Source: Pseudomonadota bacterium (GTDB lineage: Bacteria; Pseudomonadota; Gammaproteobacteria; Burkholderiales; SG8-39). Taken from it: a stretch of 5,829 nucleotides of DNA. The stretch covers positions 1-5,829 of the forward strand of contig JAKAIH010000194.1 in the NCBI GenBank assembly GCA_021825225.1, read 5' to 3'. The stretch's first letter is position 1. Each line of letters opens with the position of its first letter. Positions 1 through 5,511 of the stretch are shown here, piece by piece. Under the pieces are notes generated by a model. It was not told the DNA's origin. It did no database searches and saw nothing but the letters and a program-made list of their open reading frames with translations. The translations under genes and the position numbers were made by a program.

Positions 1-248
1 TCCGCCCAGCCGGGCAGATCTGCCCAGGTCACCGCTTCCAGCGTTTTCGCTTTCGGCAGTGCGGGTGCGACAGTCGGGCACACCGGGCATACCGGACAGG
101 GCGCGGCAGCGGGGCAGGGCTGGTTCACCGCGGGGGGAGCCTGCGGCTGCAGCGCGCAGCCTGCAAACAAAGTCAGCAGTGCCGCCGCAACGAGTGAGCG
201 CCACTGGTTTATGATGCGAGCCAAGGTGCAAGGAGTATAGCGAGGCAT
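1..248 (-). CDS. mltA: Membrane-bound lytic murein transglycosylase A (MltA-like) lipoprotein, N-terminal part, runs off the window
   Basis: Minus-strand frame of 82 visible codons, truncated at the window edge. Enzymes of this family cleave the glycan strand of peptidoglycan with formation of 1,6-anhydro-muropeptides, and are anchored by lipid to the outer membrane. Seen: basic N-terminus, hydrophobic stretch LVAAALLTLF and a lipobox LFAGC with the lipidated Cys at residue 31, giving a type II signal peptide. Then a Pro/Ala/Cys-rich linker (residues 32-65), then TWADLPGW (74-81), which matches the usual start of the mature MltA domain. The catalytic Asp region lies outside the window. The start is uncertain: ATG at 248 is preceded by only a weak purine stretch, while an in-frame TTG at 224 would give a shorter 23-residue signal sequence but also lacks a ribosome site. 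The MltA assignment rests on the short WADLPGW match plus the common neighbourhood with apaG; another lipoprotein is possible but less likely. Confidence 0.8.
   Translation of the reverse strand, partial: MPRYTPCTLARIINQWRSLVAAALLTLFAGCALQPQAPPAVNQPCPAAAPCPVCPVCPTVAPALPKAKTLEAVTWADLPGWA
230..235 (+). promoter_or_regulatory. Ribosome binding site of the 35-aa membrane protein
   Basis: AAGGAG lies 11 nt before the ATG at 247. It is the main evidence that this very short frame is translated. It lies inside the opposite-strand mltA signal-peptide region. Confidence 0.55.
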
Positions 249-354
249 GTGGATATTCTTAGTCGAAGCAGGCGTCGCCCTGGGGCTGCTCCTGTTCATC
301 GTCTGGTGGACCTGGCCGCGGTCGGAAAAAAAGGACGACGGCGAAACCAAGTAA
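247..354 (+). CDS. Small single-pass membrane protein, 35 aa, function unknown
   Basis: Frame ATG to TAA, 35 codons, not a recognised named family. Residues 1-5 (MWIFL) lead into a hydrophobic segment up to about residue 25 with aromatic residues at its end (IVWWTW), followed by a short highly charged tail (SEKKDDGETK). This is the composition of a small inner-membrane protein with one helix and a cytoplasmic or periplasmic charged tail. Support for a real gene: a Shine-Dalgarno sequence AAGGAG upstream, strong hydrophobic/charged partition that is not expected by chance in a GC-rich frame, and a clean stop before convergent apaG. Its ATG overlaps the ATG of mltA on the other strand within one CATG, so the two are divergent with no spacer. 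I recall similar short membrane proteins beside mltA or apaG in related bacteria, but I cannot verify that here. The function is unknown. Confidence 0.65.
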   Translation: MWIFLVEAGVALGLLLFIVWWTWPRSEKKDDGETK

Positions 355-403
355 GGCGGCCGTGGCGCGCGCCCTGCAAAACGGAAACGCCTCTGCCCCA
401 ACG

Positions 404-787
404 CTAGTGCAGTACGCGCGGCACCGACAAGGTGAATTCCGGTATCGGCGCGTCGAACTGGGTGCCGTCCTCGGCCACCATCTGATAGCTGCCGCTCATG
501 GTGCCCACCGGCGTGGCCAGGGCGGTGCCGCTGGTGTACTCGAACTTCTCGCCGGGCTTGAGCAGGGGCTGCGCTCCGACTACGCCCAGGCCGCGCACTT
601 CCTGCACCTGATTGTGCGAATCGGTGATGATCCAGTGGCGGCTGATTAGCTGCGCCGGCATGTTGCCGCTGTTGTGGATGGTCACGGTATAGGAGAATAC
701 GAAGCGGTCTTTCGCCTCGTCCGACTGGTCGGCGAGGTACTGGGTCTTGGCAGAGACACCGACATCGTATTTTTTCGCTGATTCCAT
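404..787 (-). CDS. apaG: ApaG-family protein (DUF525), linked to Co2+/Mg2+ resistance
   Basis: 127 residues, the usual full length of the family (about 125). ApaG is a compact beta-sandwich protein with a fibronectin-III-like fold. Mutants in Salmonella affect cobalt resistance and magnesium efflux, but its biochemical role is not settled; the same domain occurs in some eukaryotic F-box proteins. Seen: the glycine-rich signature VRGLGVVGAQP (residues 64-74), then LKPGEKFEYTSG (76-87), the conserved TPVGTMSGSYQM (92-103) and the C-terminal DAPIPEFTL (112-120). The N-terminal strand region F31-YTVTIHN is also typical. The ATG at 787 is the only possible start, because an in-frame TAA lies 12 nt upstream on the same strand. 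No Shine-Dalgarno sequence precedes it. Divergent from rpe across 107 bp and convergent with the 35-aa gene. Confidence 0.95.
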   Translation of the reverse strand: MESAKKYDVGVSAKTQYLADQSDEAKDRFVFSYTVTIHNSGNMPAQLISRHWIITDSHNQVQEVRGLGVVGAQPLLKPGEKFEYTSGTALATPVGTMSGSYQMVAEDGTQFDAPIPEFTLSVPRVLH

Positions 788-793
788 GAATTC

Positions 794-799
794 ATTTTA
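794..799 (-). promoter_or_regulatory. Candidate -10 box for apaG, possibly giving a leaderless mRNA
   Basis: On the minus strand TAAAAT is followed by six bases and then the apaG ATG, which puts the expected transcription start on or next to the A of the start codon. No convincing -35 hexamer lies 16-18 bp upstream, where the sequence is nearly pure G+C. An inference from sequence only. Confidence 0.35.
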
Positions 800-811
800 C
801 ACCGGGCCGGC

Positions 812-851
812 GGCGCCTGCCGGGCGCGGCGCACGTTTTTTGGCGCCTGCC
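812..851. repeat. 10-bp direct repeat in the apaG-rpe divergent region
   Basis: GGCGCCTGCC occurs at 812-821 and again at 842-851. The start-to-start distance is 30 bp, close to three helical turns. The second copy overlaps the candidate rpe -35 region. Each copy contains the palindrome GGCGCC. It could be an operator pair or chance in a very GC-rich spacer. Confidence 0.4.
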
Positions 852-869
852 AGAGCGAGCGGGTAAAAT
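840..869 (+). promoter_or_regulatory. Candidate sigma-70 promoter for rpe-gph
   Basis: TTGGCG (840-845, 4 of 6 to TTGACA) is followed after 18 bp by TAAAAT (864-869, 5 of 6 to TATAAT). The predicted start of transcription is near 876. This argues against translation from the in-frame ATG at 868, which would lie in the -10 box itself. Confidence 0.45.
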
Positions 870-883
870 GCGCGCAGACATCG

Positions 884-888
884 ACGGA
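884..888 (+). promoter_or_regulatory. Weak ribosome binding site that decides the rpe start
   Basis: ACGGA lies 6 nt before the ATG at 895. The competing start at 904 has no purine-rich motif at a suitable distance, and the one at 868 lies inside the candidate promoter. The match is partial, so the choice is moderate. Confidence 0.4.
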
Positions 889-894
889 CATCGA

Positions 895-1569
895 ATGACC
901 CCTATGCCCAATTACCGCATCGCGCCGAGCATACTTTCCGCGGACTTCGCCAGACTGGGCGAGGAGGTGAAGGGCGTGATCGCTGCCGGCGCAGACATGA
1001 TCCATTTCGACGTGATGGACAACCATTACGTGCCCAACCTGACGATAGGGCCGCTGGTGTGCGAGGCGATCCGGCCGCTGACCAAGGCACCCATAGACGT
1101 GCACCTGATGGTGAAGCCCGTGGACCGCATCGTCCCCGATTTCGCCCGGGCCGGCGCCGACATCATCAGCTTTCACCCGGAGGCGAGCGAGCATATCGAT
1201 CGCACCATCGGCCTGATCCAGGAGCTGGGCTGCAAGGCCGGCCTGGTGTTCAATCCGGGCACCCCGCTCGATTATCTCGATCACGTGCTGTACCGGCTGG
1301 ATCTGGTGCTGATCATGTCGGTCAACCCCGGTTTCGGCGGACAGAAATTCATTCCGCACGCGCTTGCCAAACTGGCCGAAGTCCGCCGCCGCATAGGCCG
1401 GAGTGGGCGCGAGATCATGCTCGAGGTCGACGGCGGAGTCAAAGCGGACAATATCGCCGAGATCGCGCGCGCCGGCGCCGACACTTTCGTCGCCGGTTCC
1501 GCCATCTTCGGCGCCAAGGACTACAAGGCGACCATTGCCGCAATGCGCGCGGCAATCCAGACAGCCTGA
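895..1569 (+). CDS. rpe: Ribulose-phosphate 3-epimerase
   Basis: 224 residues from the chosen ATG, close to the usual 220-230. It interconverts D-ribulose 5-phosphate and D-xylulose 5-phosphate in the cytosol, in the pentose phosphate pathway and, in autotrophs, the Calvin cycle. It is a metal-dependent (beta/alpha)8 barrel. Seen in order: APSILSADF (10-18), [12 protein letters not shown] (37-48) with metal ligand His37 and catalytic Asp39, DVHLMV (68-73) with His70, FHPEAS (93-98), [10 protein letters not shown] (116-125), [12 protein letters not shown] (141-152), LEVDGGV (176-182) with catalytic Asp179, and the phosphate-binding [13 protein letters not shown] (194-206). All key residues are present. 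Other in-frame starts are 868 (too close to the candidate promoter) and 904 (221 residues). Followed after 7 bp by gph, so the two are presumably co-transcribed; rpe supplies sugar phosphates and gph clears a Rubisco or DNA-repair by-product. Confidence 0.97.
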   Translation: MTPMPNYRIAPSILSADFARLGEEVKGVIAAGADMIHFDVMDNHYVPNLTIGPLVCEAIRPLTKAPIDVHLMVKPVDRIVPDFARAGADIISFHPEASEHIDRTIGLIQELGCKAGLVFNPGTPLDYLDHVLYRLDLVLIMSVNPGFGGQKFIPHALAKLAEVRRRIGRSGREIMLEVDGGVKADNIAEIARAGADTFVAGSAIFGAKDYKATIAAMRAAIQTA

Positions 1570-1576
1570 GCCTGGC

Positions 1577-2263
1577 ATGTCGTTTGCGCGCGGCATCGCA
1601 GCCGTGATGGTAGATCTCGACGGCACGCTGCTGGACACAGCTCCGGACCTTGCTGCCGCGGCCGGCCGCATGCTTGCCGCGCTGCGCTTGCCTCCGCGCA
1701 CGCAGGCGGAAATCCGCAGTTTCATCGGCAAGGGTATTGCCAGGCTGGTGCAGCGCTGCCTGCAGGCGAGCGCAGGCGCACAGCGCGCCGCGGCGCTACA
1801 GGACGAGGCGCTGGCTTCGTTCGAGCAGTTCTATTTCGAGGAATCCGGCCGGCACAGTTCCGTTTATCCCGGCGTGTTCGAGGGCCTGGAGCGCTTACGG
1901 GGTATGCGCCTGCGTCTCGCCTGCGTCACCAACAAGGCCGCGCGCTTCACGCTGCCGCTGCTCGATCAAAAGGGCCTCGCGCCCTATTTCGAACTGGTGG
2001 TGAGCGGCGACACGCTCGCGCGCAAAAAGCCCGACCCGATGCAGCTGACGCACATCTGCGACGAGTTCGCGCTCGCCCCGGCTGAAGTGCTGCTGATCGG
2101 CGATTCGGTCAACGACGCGTTGGCGGCGCGCGCCGCCGGTTGCCCGGTTCTGTGCGTCTCCTACGGCTACAACGAGGGCGGAGACGTGCACGATTTGGAC
2201 TGTGATGCTATAGTTAAGTCTCTGCTGGAAGCCGCAAACATACTTCAAAGCGCAAAGTCGTGA
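1577..2263 (+). CDS. gph: Phosphoglycolate phosphatase (HAD superfamily)
   Basis: 228 residues, normal for the family. It hydrolyses 2-phosphoglycolate to glycolate and phosphate in the cytosol; the substrate comes from Rubisco oxygenation or from repair of 3'-phosphoglycolate DNA ends. All four HAD motifs are visible: motif I VDLDGTLLDT with nucleophile Asp13 and acid/base Asp15; motif II CVTNK with Thr118; motif III KKPDP with Lys151; motif IV LLIGDSVND with Asp176 and Asp180. A helical cap lies between about residues 20 and 95, as in subclass I enzymes. The ATG at 1577 is used because the family starts a few residues before motif I; the frame is open further upstream but overlaps rpe. No strong ribosome site precedes it, so translation may be coupled to rpe, whose stop is 7 bp upstream. 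The last 60 bp also carry a candidate promoter for the trp genes. A related HAD phosphatase with another substrate cannot be excluded, but position next to rpe favours Gph. Confidence 0.93.
   Translation: MSFARGIAAVMVDLDGTLLDTAPDLAAAAGRMLAALRLPPRTQAEIRSFIGKGIARLVQRCLQASAGAQRAAALQDEALASFEQFYFEESGRHSSVYPGVFEGLERLRGMRLRLACVTNKAARFTLPLLDQKGLAPYFELVVSGDTLARKKPDPMQLTHICDEFALAPAEVLLIGDSVNDALAARAAGCPVLCVSYGYNEGGDVHDLDCDAIVKSLLEAANILQSAKS
2206..2214 (+). promoter_or_regulatory. Candidate extended -10 promoter of the trp operon, inside gph
   Basis: TGCTATAGT fits the extended -10 form TGN-TATAAT with one mismatch. No good -35 lies upstream, which extended -10 promoters can tolerate. Transcription would begin near 2221, about 40 nt before the leader-peptide start codon and about 190 nt before trpE. 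The spot is locally A+T-rich compared with the surrounding gph sequence. Confidence 0.5.
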
Positions 2264-2328
2264 TACTCGCAACATCCGGAAAGTGGGCGCGTTTCGCCTG
2301 GGAAAGCTGGCGCTGCTGGCGGTCCTAG
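2260..2328 (+). CDS. trpL: Putative trp operon leader peptide, 22 aa with four Trp
   Basis: Frame GTG (2260) to TAG (2326), 22 codons, with TGG codons at 2284, 2299, 2308 and 2317, i.e. Trp at residues 9, 14, 17 and 20. The C-terminal part reads WESWRCWRS, similar in style to known Trp leader peptides, which end in Trp- and Arg-rich sequence. A leader peptide acts in cis: the ribosome stalls on Trp codons when charged tRNA-Trp is scarce and so decides which RNA hairpin forms. Its position between a candidate promoter and trpE, with inverted repeats and a T tract after its stop codon, fits this role. GTG is the only start candidate, since an in-frame stop lies upstream at 2215 and no ATG or TTG follows before the Trp codons. 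The GTG overlaps the gph TGA by 4 nt, which would allow re-initiation. The ribosome site is weak (AAAG about 9 nt upstream). A competing frame in the same stretch starts at 2283. Confidence 0.62.
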   Translation: MILATSGKWARFAWESWRCWRS

Positions 2329-2403
2329 GCCTGAGCACGGGCGGCATGCCGAGCGGCATGCGATTCAGCGCCCACCCGTAGTTGTTTTTCCGGATTGTTT
2401 TTT
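2283..2403 (+). promoter_or_regulatory. Candidate transcription attenuator in the trpE leader
   Basis: Several mutually exclusive pairings can be drawn by eye. (a) GCCTGGG 2296-2302 with CCTAGGC 2324-2330 (one G-U), which joins a Trp-codon segment to the leader stop region. (b) GCTGGC, present twice at 2306-2311 and 2315-2320, with GCC-G-AGC at 2348-2354 (one bulged G), a possible antiterminator that stalling would leave free. (c) A terminator-like stem at 2339-2373, listed separately. (d) GTGGGCGC 2283-2290 with GCGCCCAC 2368-2375, a perfect 8-bp long-range pairing. T-rich tracts follow at 2382-2389 and 2395-2403. The fold has not been computed; which stems dominate is an inference. Confidence 0.5.
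2339..2389 (+). terminator. Possible attenuator terminator hairpin with T tract
   Basis: GCATGCC (2344-2350) and GGCATGC (2355-2361) form a 7-bp stem with a GAGC loop. GGGCG (2339-2343) and CGCCC (2369-2373) extend it across a 7-nt bulge. The tract TTGTTTTT (2382-2389) follows after 8 nt. The bulge and the distance to the T tract make it imperfect as an intrinsic terminator. Confidence 0.4.
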
Positions 2404-2407
2404 GGAG
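2404..2407 (+). promoter_or_regulatory. Ribosome binding site of trpE
   Basis: GGAG 5 nt before the ATG at 2413. This fixes the trpE start there and excludes the upstream in-frame TTG at 2395. It directly follows the T tract at 2398-2403. Confidence 0.75.
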
Positions 2408-2412
2408 TAGCC

Positions 2413-3891
2413 ATGACTGAAGTCGAATTCAAGCGCCTCGCGGCGCAGGGTTTCAACCGCATCCCCGTGGTGCTCGAGACCTTCGCCGATCTCGATACCC
2501 CGCTGTCCATCTATCTGAAGCTGGCCAACAAGCCTTATTCCTATCTGCTTGAGTCAGTCCAAGGCGGAGAGCGTTTCGGCCGCTATTCCTTCATCGGCCT
2601 CGCCTCGACCACGCGCATCAACGTGCAGGGCCGGACGGTGCTGGTGCTGTCGGGCAATCGCGTGGCCGAGCGCTCCGATGCGGGCGATCCGCTCGAATTC
2701 ATCAATGGCTACCTCAAGCGCTTCAAAGTGGCGCCGCTGCCCGGGCTGCCGCGCTTTTGCGGCGGACTGGTCGGCTGTTTCGGCTACGATACGGTGCGCT
2801 GCATCGAGCCGCGCCTCGCGGCCTCCGCACCGCCGGATACGCTGGGCACGCCTGACATATTGCTGATGCTGTCGGAGGAAGTCGCCATCGTCGACAACCT
2901 CTCAGGCAAATTGACGCTGGTGGTGTACGCCGAACCGGAAGTGCCGGGTGCGTATCAGAAGGCGCGTGCGCGGCTGCGCGAGCTGCTCGCCGCGCTGCGC
3001 GCGCCGGTGCAGATACCGGCGGAGGCGCCGCAGCCCGTGGAGCCGGCGCAATCGGCCTTTGGCGAGGCGGGATTCAAGGCGGCGGTCGAGCGCGCCAAGC
3101 GCTATATCTACGACGGCGACGTGATGCAGGTAGTGCTGTCGCAGCGCATGTCGGTACCGTTTACGGCCGAGCCGCTGGCGCTGTACCGGGCATTGCGCAC
3201 GCTCAATCCCTCACCCTACATGTTCTATTTCGATTTCGAGGACTTCCACGTGGTCGGCGCCTCGCCCGAAATCCTGGTGCGCCTCGAAGGCGGGCAGGTG
3301 ACGCTGCGGCCGATCGCCGGCACGCGCCCGCGTGGCAAGACCGCGGAGCAGGACGAGGCACTCGCGGCTGAACTGCTTGCCGATCCGAAGGAACGCGCCG
3401 AGCACGTCATGCTCATGGACCTGGGCCGCAACGACGTCGGCCGCGTCGCCGCGACCGGCAGCGTGCGCGTCACCGAGAACATGGTGATCGAGCGCTATTC
3501 CCATGTGATGCATATCGTCTCCAATGTAGAAGGCAGACTGCGCGAAGGGCTGGATGCGATGGCCGTGCTGCGCGCGAGCTTTCCTGCGGGTACGGTGTCG
3601 GGCGCGCCCAAGGTGCGGGCGATGGAAATCATCGATGAACTCGAACCCTCAAGACGCGGCATCTACGCCGGCGCGGTCGGCTATCTCGGCTTTCACGGCG
3701 ACATGGATCTCGCCATCGCGCTGCGCACCGCGCTGATCAAGGATGGCGTGCTGCACATGCAGGCGGGCGCGGGCATCGTCGCCGATTCCGATCCGGCCGC
3801 GGAATGGCTGGAAACGCTGAACAAGGCGCGCGCCGTGCTGCGCGCGGCGGAAATGGCCGCTGCCGGCCTCGACACCCGGCTGGAGGGCTGA
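2413..3891 (+). CDS. trpE: Anthranilate synthase component I
   Basis: 492 residues, normal length. With TrpG it converts chorismate and glutamine to anthranilate, the first committed step of tryptophan synthesis, in the cytosol. The N-terminal regulatory domain carries the tryptophan-binding motif LLES (45-48) with Glu53, so feedback inhibition by Trp is expected. The chorismate-binding domain covers about 220-485: [10 protein letters not shown] (236-245), [11 protein letters not shown] (284-294), [10 protein letters not shown] (299-308), [16 protein letters not shown] (330-345), [12 protein letters not shown] (363-374), [20 protein letters not shown] (391-410), the [20 protein letters not shown] stretch (416-435) and [16 protein letters not shown] (450-465) with the Mg2+-binding acidic region. 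The PIAGT motif, usual in anthranilate and aminodeoxychorismate synthases, and the full-length regulatory domain next to trpG favour TrpE over PabB. First gene after the candidate attenuator, and separated from trpG by only 2 bp. Confidence 0.98.
   Translation: MTEVEFKRLAAQGFNRIPVVLETFADLDTPLSIYLKLANKPYSYLLESVQGGERFGRYSFIGLASTTRINVQGRTVLVLSGNRVAERSDAGDPLEFINGYLKRFKVAPLPGLPRFCGGLVGCFGYDTVRCIEPRLAASAPPDTLGTPDILLMLSEEVAIVDNLSGKLTLVVYAEPEVPGAYQKARARLRELLAALRAPVQIPAEAPQPVEPAQSAFGEAGFKAAVERAKRYIYDGDVMQVVLSQRMSVPFTAEPLALYRALRTLNPSPYMFYFDFEDFHVVGASPEILVRLEGGQVTLRPIAGTRPRGKTAEQDEALAAELLADPKERAEHVMLMDLGRNDVGRVAATGSVRVTENMVIERYSHVMHIVSNVEGRLREGLDAMAVLRASFPAGTVSGAPKVRAMEIIDELEPSRRGIYAGAVGYLGFHGDMDLAIALRTALIKDGVLHMQAGAGIVADSDPAAEWLETLNKARAVLRAAEMAAAGLDTRLEG
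3882..3887 (+). promoter_or_regulatory. Ribosome binding site of trpG, inside the end of trpE
   Basis: GGAGGG lies 6 nt before the ATG at 3894 and within the last codons of trpE. It is the strongest ribosome site in the operon and supports ATG 3894 over the in-frame ATG at 3903. Its place suggests translational coupling of the two subunits. Confidence 0.75.
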
Positions 3892-3893
3892 TC

Positions 3894-4454
3894 ATGCTGC
3901 TCATGATCGACAATTACGATTCCTTCACCTACAACCTGGTGCAGTATTTCGGCGAATTGGGCGAAGCGGTCAAAGTCGTGCGCAACGACGCCATCGATCT
4001 GGCCGGCATCGCCGCGCTTGCGCCCGCGCGCATCGTCATTTCTCCGGGCCCGTGCACGCCCAAGGAAGCGGGCATCTCGGTGCCGCTGGTGCGCGCGTTC
4101 GCGGGCAAGCTGCCCATCCTCGGCGTCTGCCTGGGCCACCAGTCGATAGGCGAGGCCTGCGGCGGCCGCATCGTGCATGCGGGCCGGGTGATGCACGGCA
4201 AGACCTCGGACATCCGCCATGGCGGGAAGGGCGTGTTCGCCGGCCTGCCGTCACCGTTTCGGGCCACCCGCTATCATTCGCTCGTGATCGAACGCGCCAG
4301 CCTGCCCGACTGCCTCGAGGTCACGGCCGAGAGCGAAGACGGCGAAATCATGGGGGTACGCCACCGGCAGTTCGCGCTCGAGGGCGTGCAGTTCCATCCG
4401 GAATCGATACTGACCGAACATGGCCACGCTTTGTTGAAGAATTTCCTCCGATAG
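3894..4454 (+). CDS. trpG: Anthranilate synthase component II, glutamine amidotransferase
   Basis: 186 residues, a stand-alone class I (triad) amidotransferase of normal length, not fused to TrpD as in enteric bacteria. It hydrolyses glutamine and channels ammonia to TrpE. Seen: [14 protein letters not shown] (5-18), the oxyanion region SPGPCTP (50-56), the nucleophile elbow GVCLGHQ (77-83) with Cys79, HGKTSDI (101-107), and QFHPES (166-171) with His168 and Glu170; the triad is complete. In many bacteria without a separate pabA, this subunit also serves aminodeoxychorismate synthase for folate; whether that applies here cannot be told from the window. The N-terminus [11 protein letters not shown] fits the family start. 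Confidence 0.97.
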   Translation: MLLMIDNYDSFTYNLVQYFGELGEAVKVVRNDAIDLAGIAALAPARIVISPGPCTPKEAGISVPLVRAFAGKLPILGVCLGHQSIGEACGGRIVHAGRVMHGKTSDIRHGGKGVFAGLPSPFRATRYHSLVIERASLPDCLEVTAESEDGEIMGVRHRQFALEGVQFHPESILTEHGHALLKNFLR

Positions 4455-4464
4455 GAATCGAACC

Positions 4465-5502
4465 ATGTCCATGACCGCACAAGAAGCGCTGCAGCGTGTG
4501 ATCGAGCACCGCGAGATTTTTCACGACGAAATGCTCGATCTCATGCGCCAGATCATGAGCGGGCAAATGTCGCCGGTGATGATCGCGGCGATCACCATTG
4601 CCCTGCGCGTAAAGAAGGAAACCATAGGCGAAATCACCGCCGCGGCGCAGGTGATGCGCGAACTCTCGACCAAGGTCGAGGTGAAGGACGCGGCGAACCT
4701 GGTGGATGTGGTCGGCACCGGCGGCGACGGCGCACGCACGTTCAACATTTCCACTGCGGCGATATTTGTGGCCGCCGCAGCCGGTGCGCGCGTGGCCAAG
4801 CACGGCGGACGCGCCGTATCCTCGCAATCGGGCAGCGCCGACGCGCTCGAGGCACTCGGGGTGAATATCAATCTGGCGCCTGCGCAGGTGGCGCAGTGCA
4901 TAGACGAGGTCGGAGTCGGCTTCATGTTCGCCCCCAGCCACCACACGGCGATGAAGCACGCCGCGCCGGTGCGGCGCGAACTGGGCGTGAGGACCCTGTT
5001 CAACATCCTCGGTCCGCTCACCAATCCGGCCGGCGCGCCGAACCAGCTGATGGGCGTGTTCCATCCCGACCTGGTGGGGATACAGATCCGCGTGTTGCAG
5101 CGCCTGGGGGCGCGTCATGCAATGACCGTGTTCGGCCTGGAAGGCCTGGATGAAATCTCGATCAGCGGCAAAACCATGATCGGTGAGCTGAAGGACGGCC
5201 GCATCGAGGAGTACACGGTGCATCCGGAGCGTTTCGGTCTGCCGCTGCACGACCCGCGCACGCTGTGCGTGGAAACGGTGGAGCAATCGCGCGCCATGCT
5301 GCTGGGCGCGCTCGAAAACAAAGCGGGCGCGGCACGCGATATCGTCGCGCTCAATGCCGGTGCGGCGGTCTACCTTGCGGGCAAGGCCGCGAGCATGGAA
5401 GAGGGCGTGGAACAGGCGTTCGAAGCCATCGCCAGCGGTGCGGCGCGGGCGAAGCTGGACAAGCTGGTGCAGCTGACGCAAAAGCTCGGCGCCAAAAGCT
5501 AG
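4465..5502 (+). CDS. trpD: Anthranilate phosphoribosyltransferase
   Basis: 345 residues, normal for a monofunctional TrpD. It joins anthranilate and phosphoribosyl pyrophosphate to give N-(5-phosphoribosyl)anthranilate. The N-terminal helical domain (1-70) is followed by the diphosphate-binding loop GTGGDG (84-89), NIST (94-97), [15 protein letters not shown] (112-126), the anthranilate-site segment [20 protein letters not shown] (155-174), NILGPLTNP (180-188), and the Mg2+-binding pair Asp229-Glu230 in GLDEIS. All expected motifs are intact. The ATG at 4465 has AGGA 8 nt upstream and lies 10 bp after trpG. The next frame (trpC) begins 9 bp after its stop, so it is an internal operon gene. 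Confidence 0.98.
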   Translation: MSMTAQEALQRVIEHREIFHDEMLDLMRQIMSGQMSPVMIAAITIALRVKKETIGEITAAAQVMRELSTKVEVKDAANLVDVVGTGGDGARTFNISTAAIFVAAAAGARVAKHGGRAVSSQSGSADALEALGVNINLAPAQVAQCIDEVGVGFMFAPSHHTAMKHAAPVRRELGVRTLFNILGPLTNPAGAPNQLMGVFHPDLVGIQIRVLQRLGARHAMTVFGLEGLDEISISGKTMIGELKDGRIEEYTVHPERFGLPLHDPRTLCVETVEQSRAMLLGALENKAGAARDIVALNAGAAVYLAGKAASMEEGVEQAFEAIASGAARAKLDKLVQLTQKLGAKS

Positions 5503-5511
5503 CGCCGGCCT

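Noticed and set aside
355..403. Bidirectional terminator between the 35-aa gene and apaG
   Set aside because: Only a short self-complementary GGCGCGCGCC is present (364-373), without a workable loop and without a T tract on either side.
362..649. Plus-strand open frame opposite apaG
   Set aside because: Antisense to a well-conserved full-length apaG, with His- and Gly-rich composition and no ribosome site.
868..894. Longer rpe with ATG at 868
   Set aside because: This ATG begins within the candidate -10 box (864-869) and adds nine residues not typical of the family; ATG 895 has a better-placed ribosome site.
682..1731. Long minus-strand open frame opposite rpe
   Set aside because: 349 codons, but it is the mirror of a clear rpe gene in high-GC DNA, is rich in His, Arg and Ala without any recognisable domain, and also overlaps apaG and gph.
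2342..2351. CGGCATGCCG palindrome as a repressor operator upstream of trpE
   Set aside because: It is a perfect 10-bp palindrome but lies far downstream of the candidate promoter and is better explained as part of the hairpin at 2344-2361; it does not look like a known TrpR site.
2395..2412. Longer trpE from TTG 2395
   Set aside because: The frame is open there, but GGAG is 5 nt before ATG 2413 and the family begins near that Met; the TTG lies in the T-rich end of the leader.
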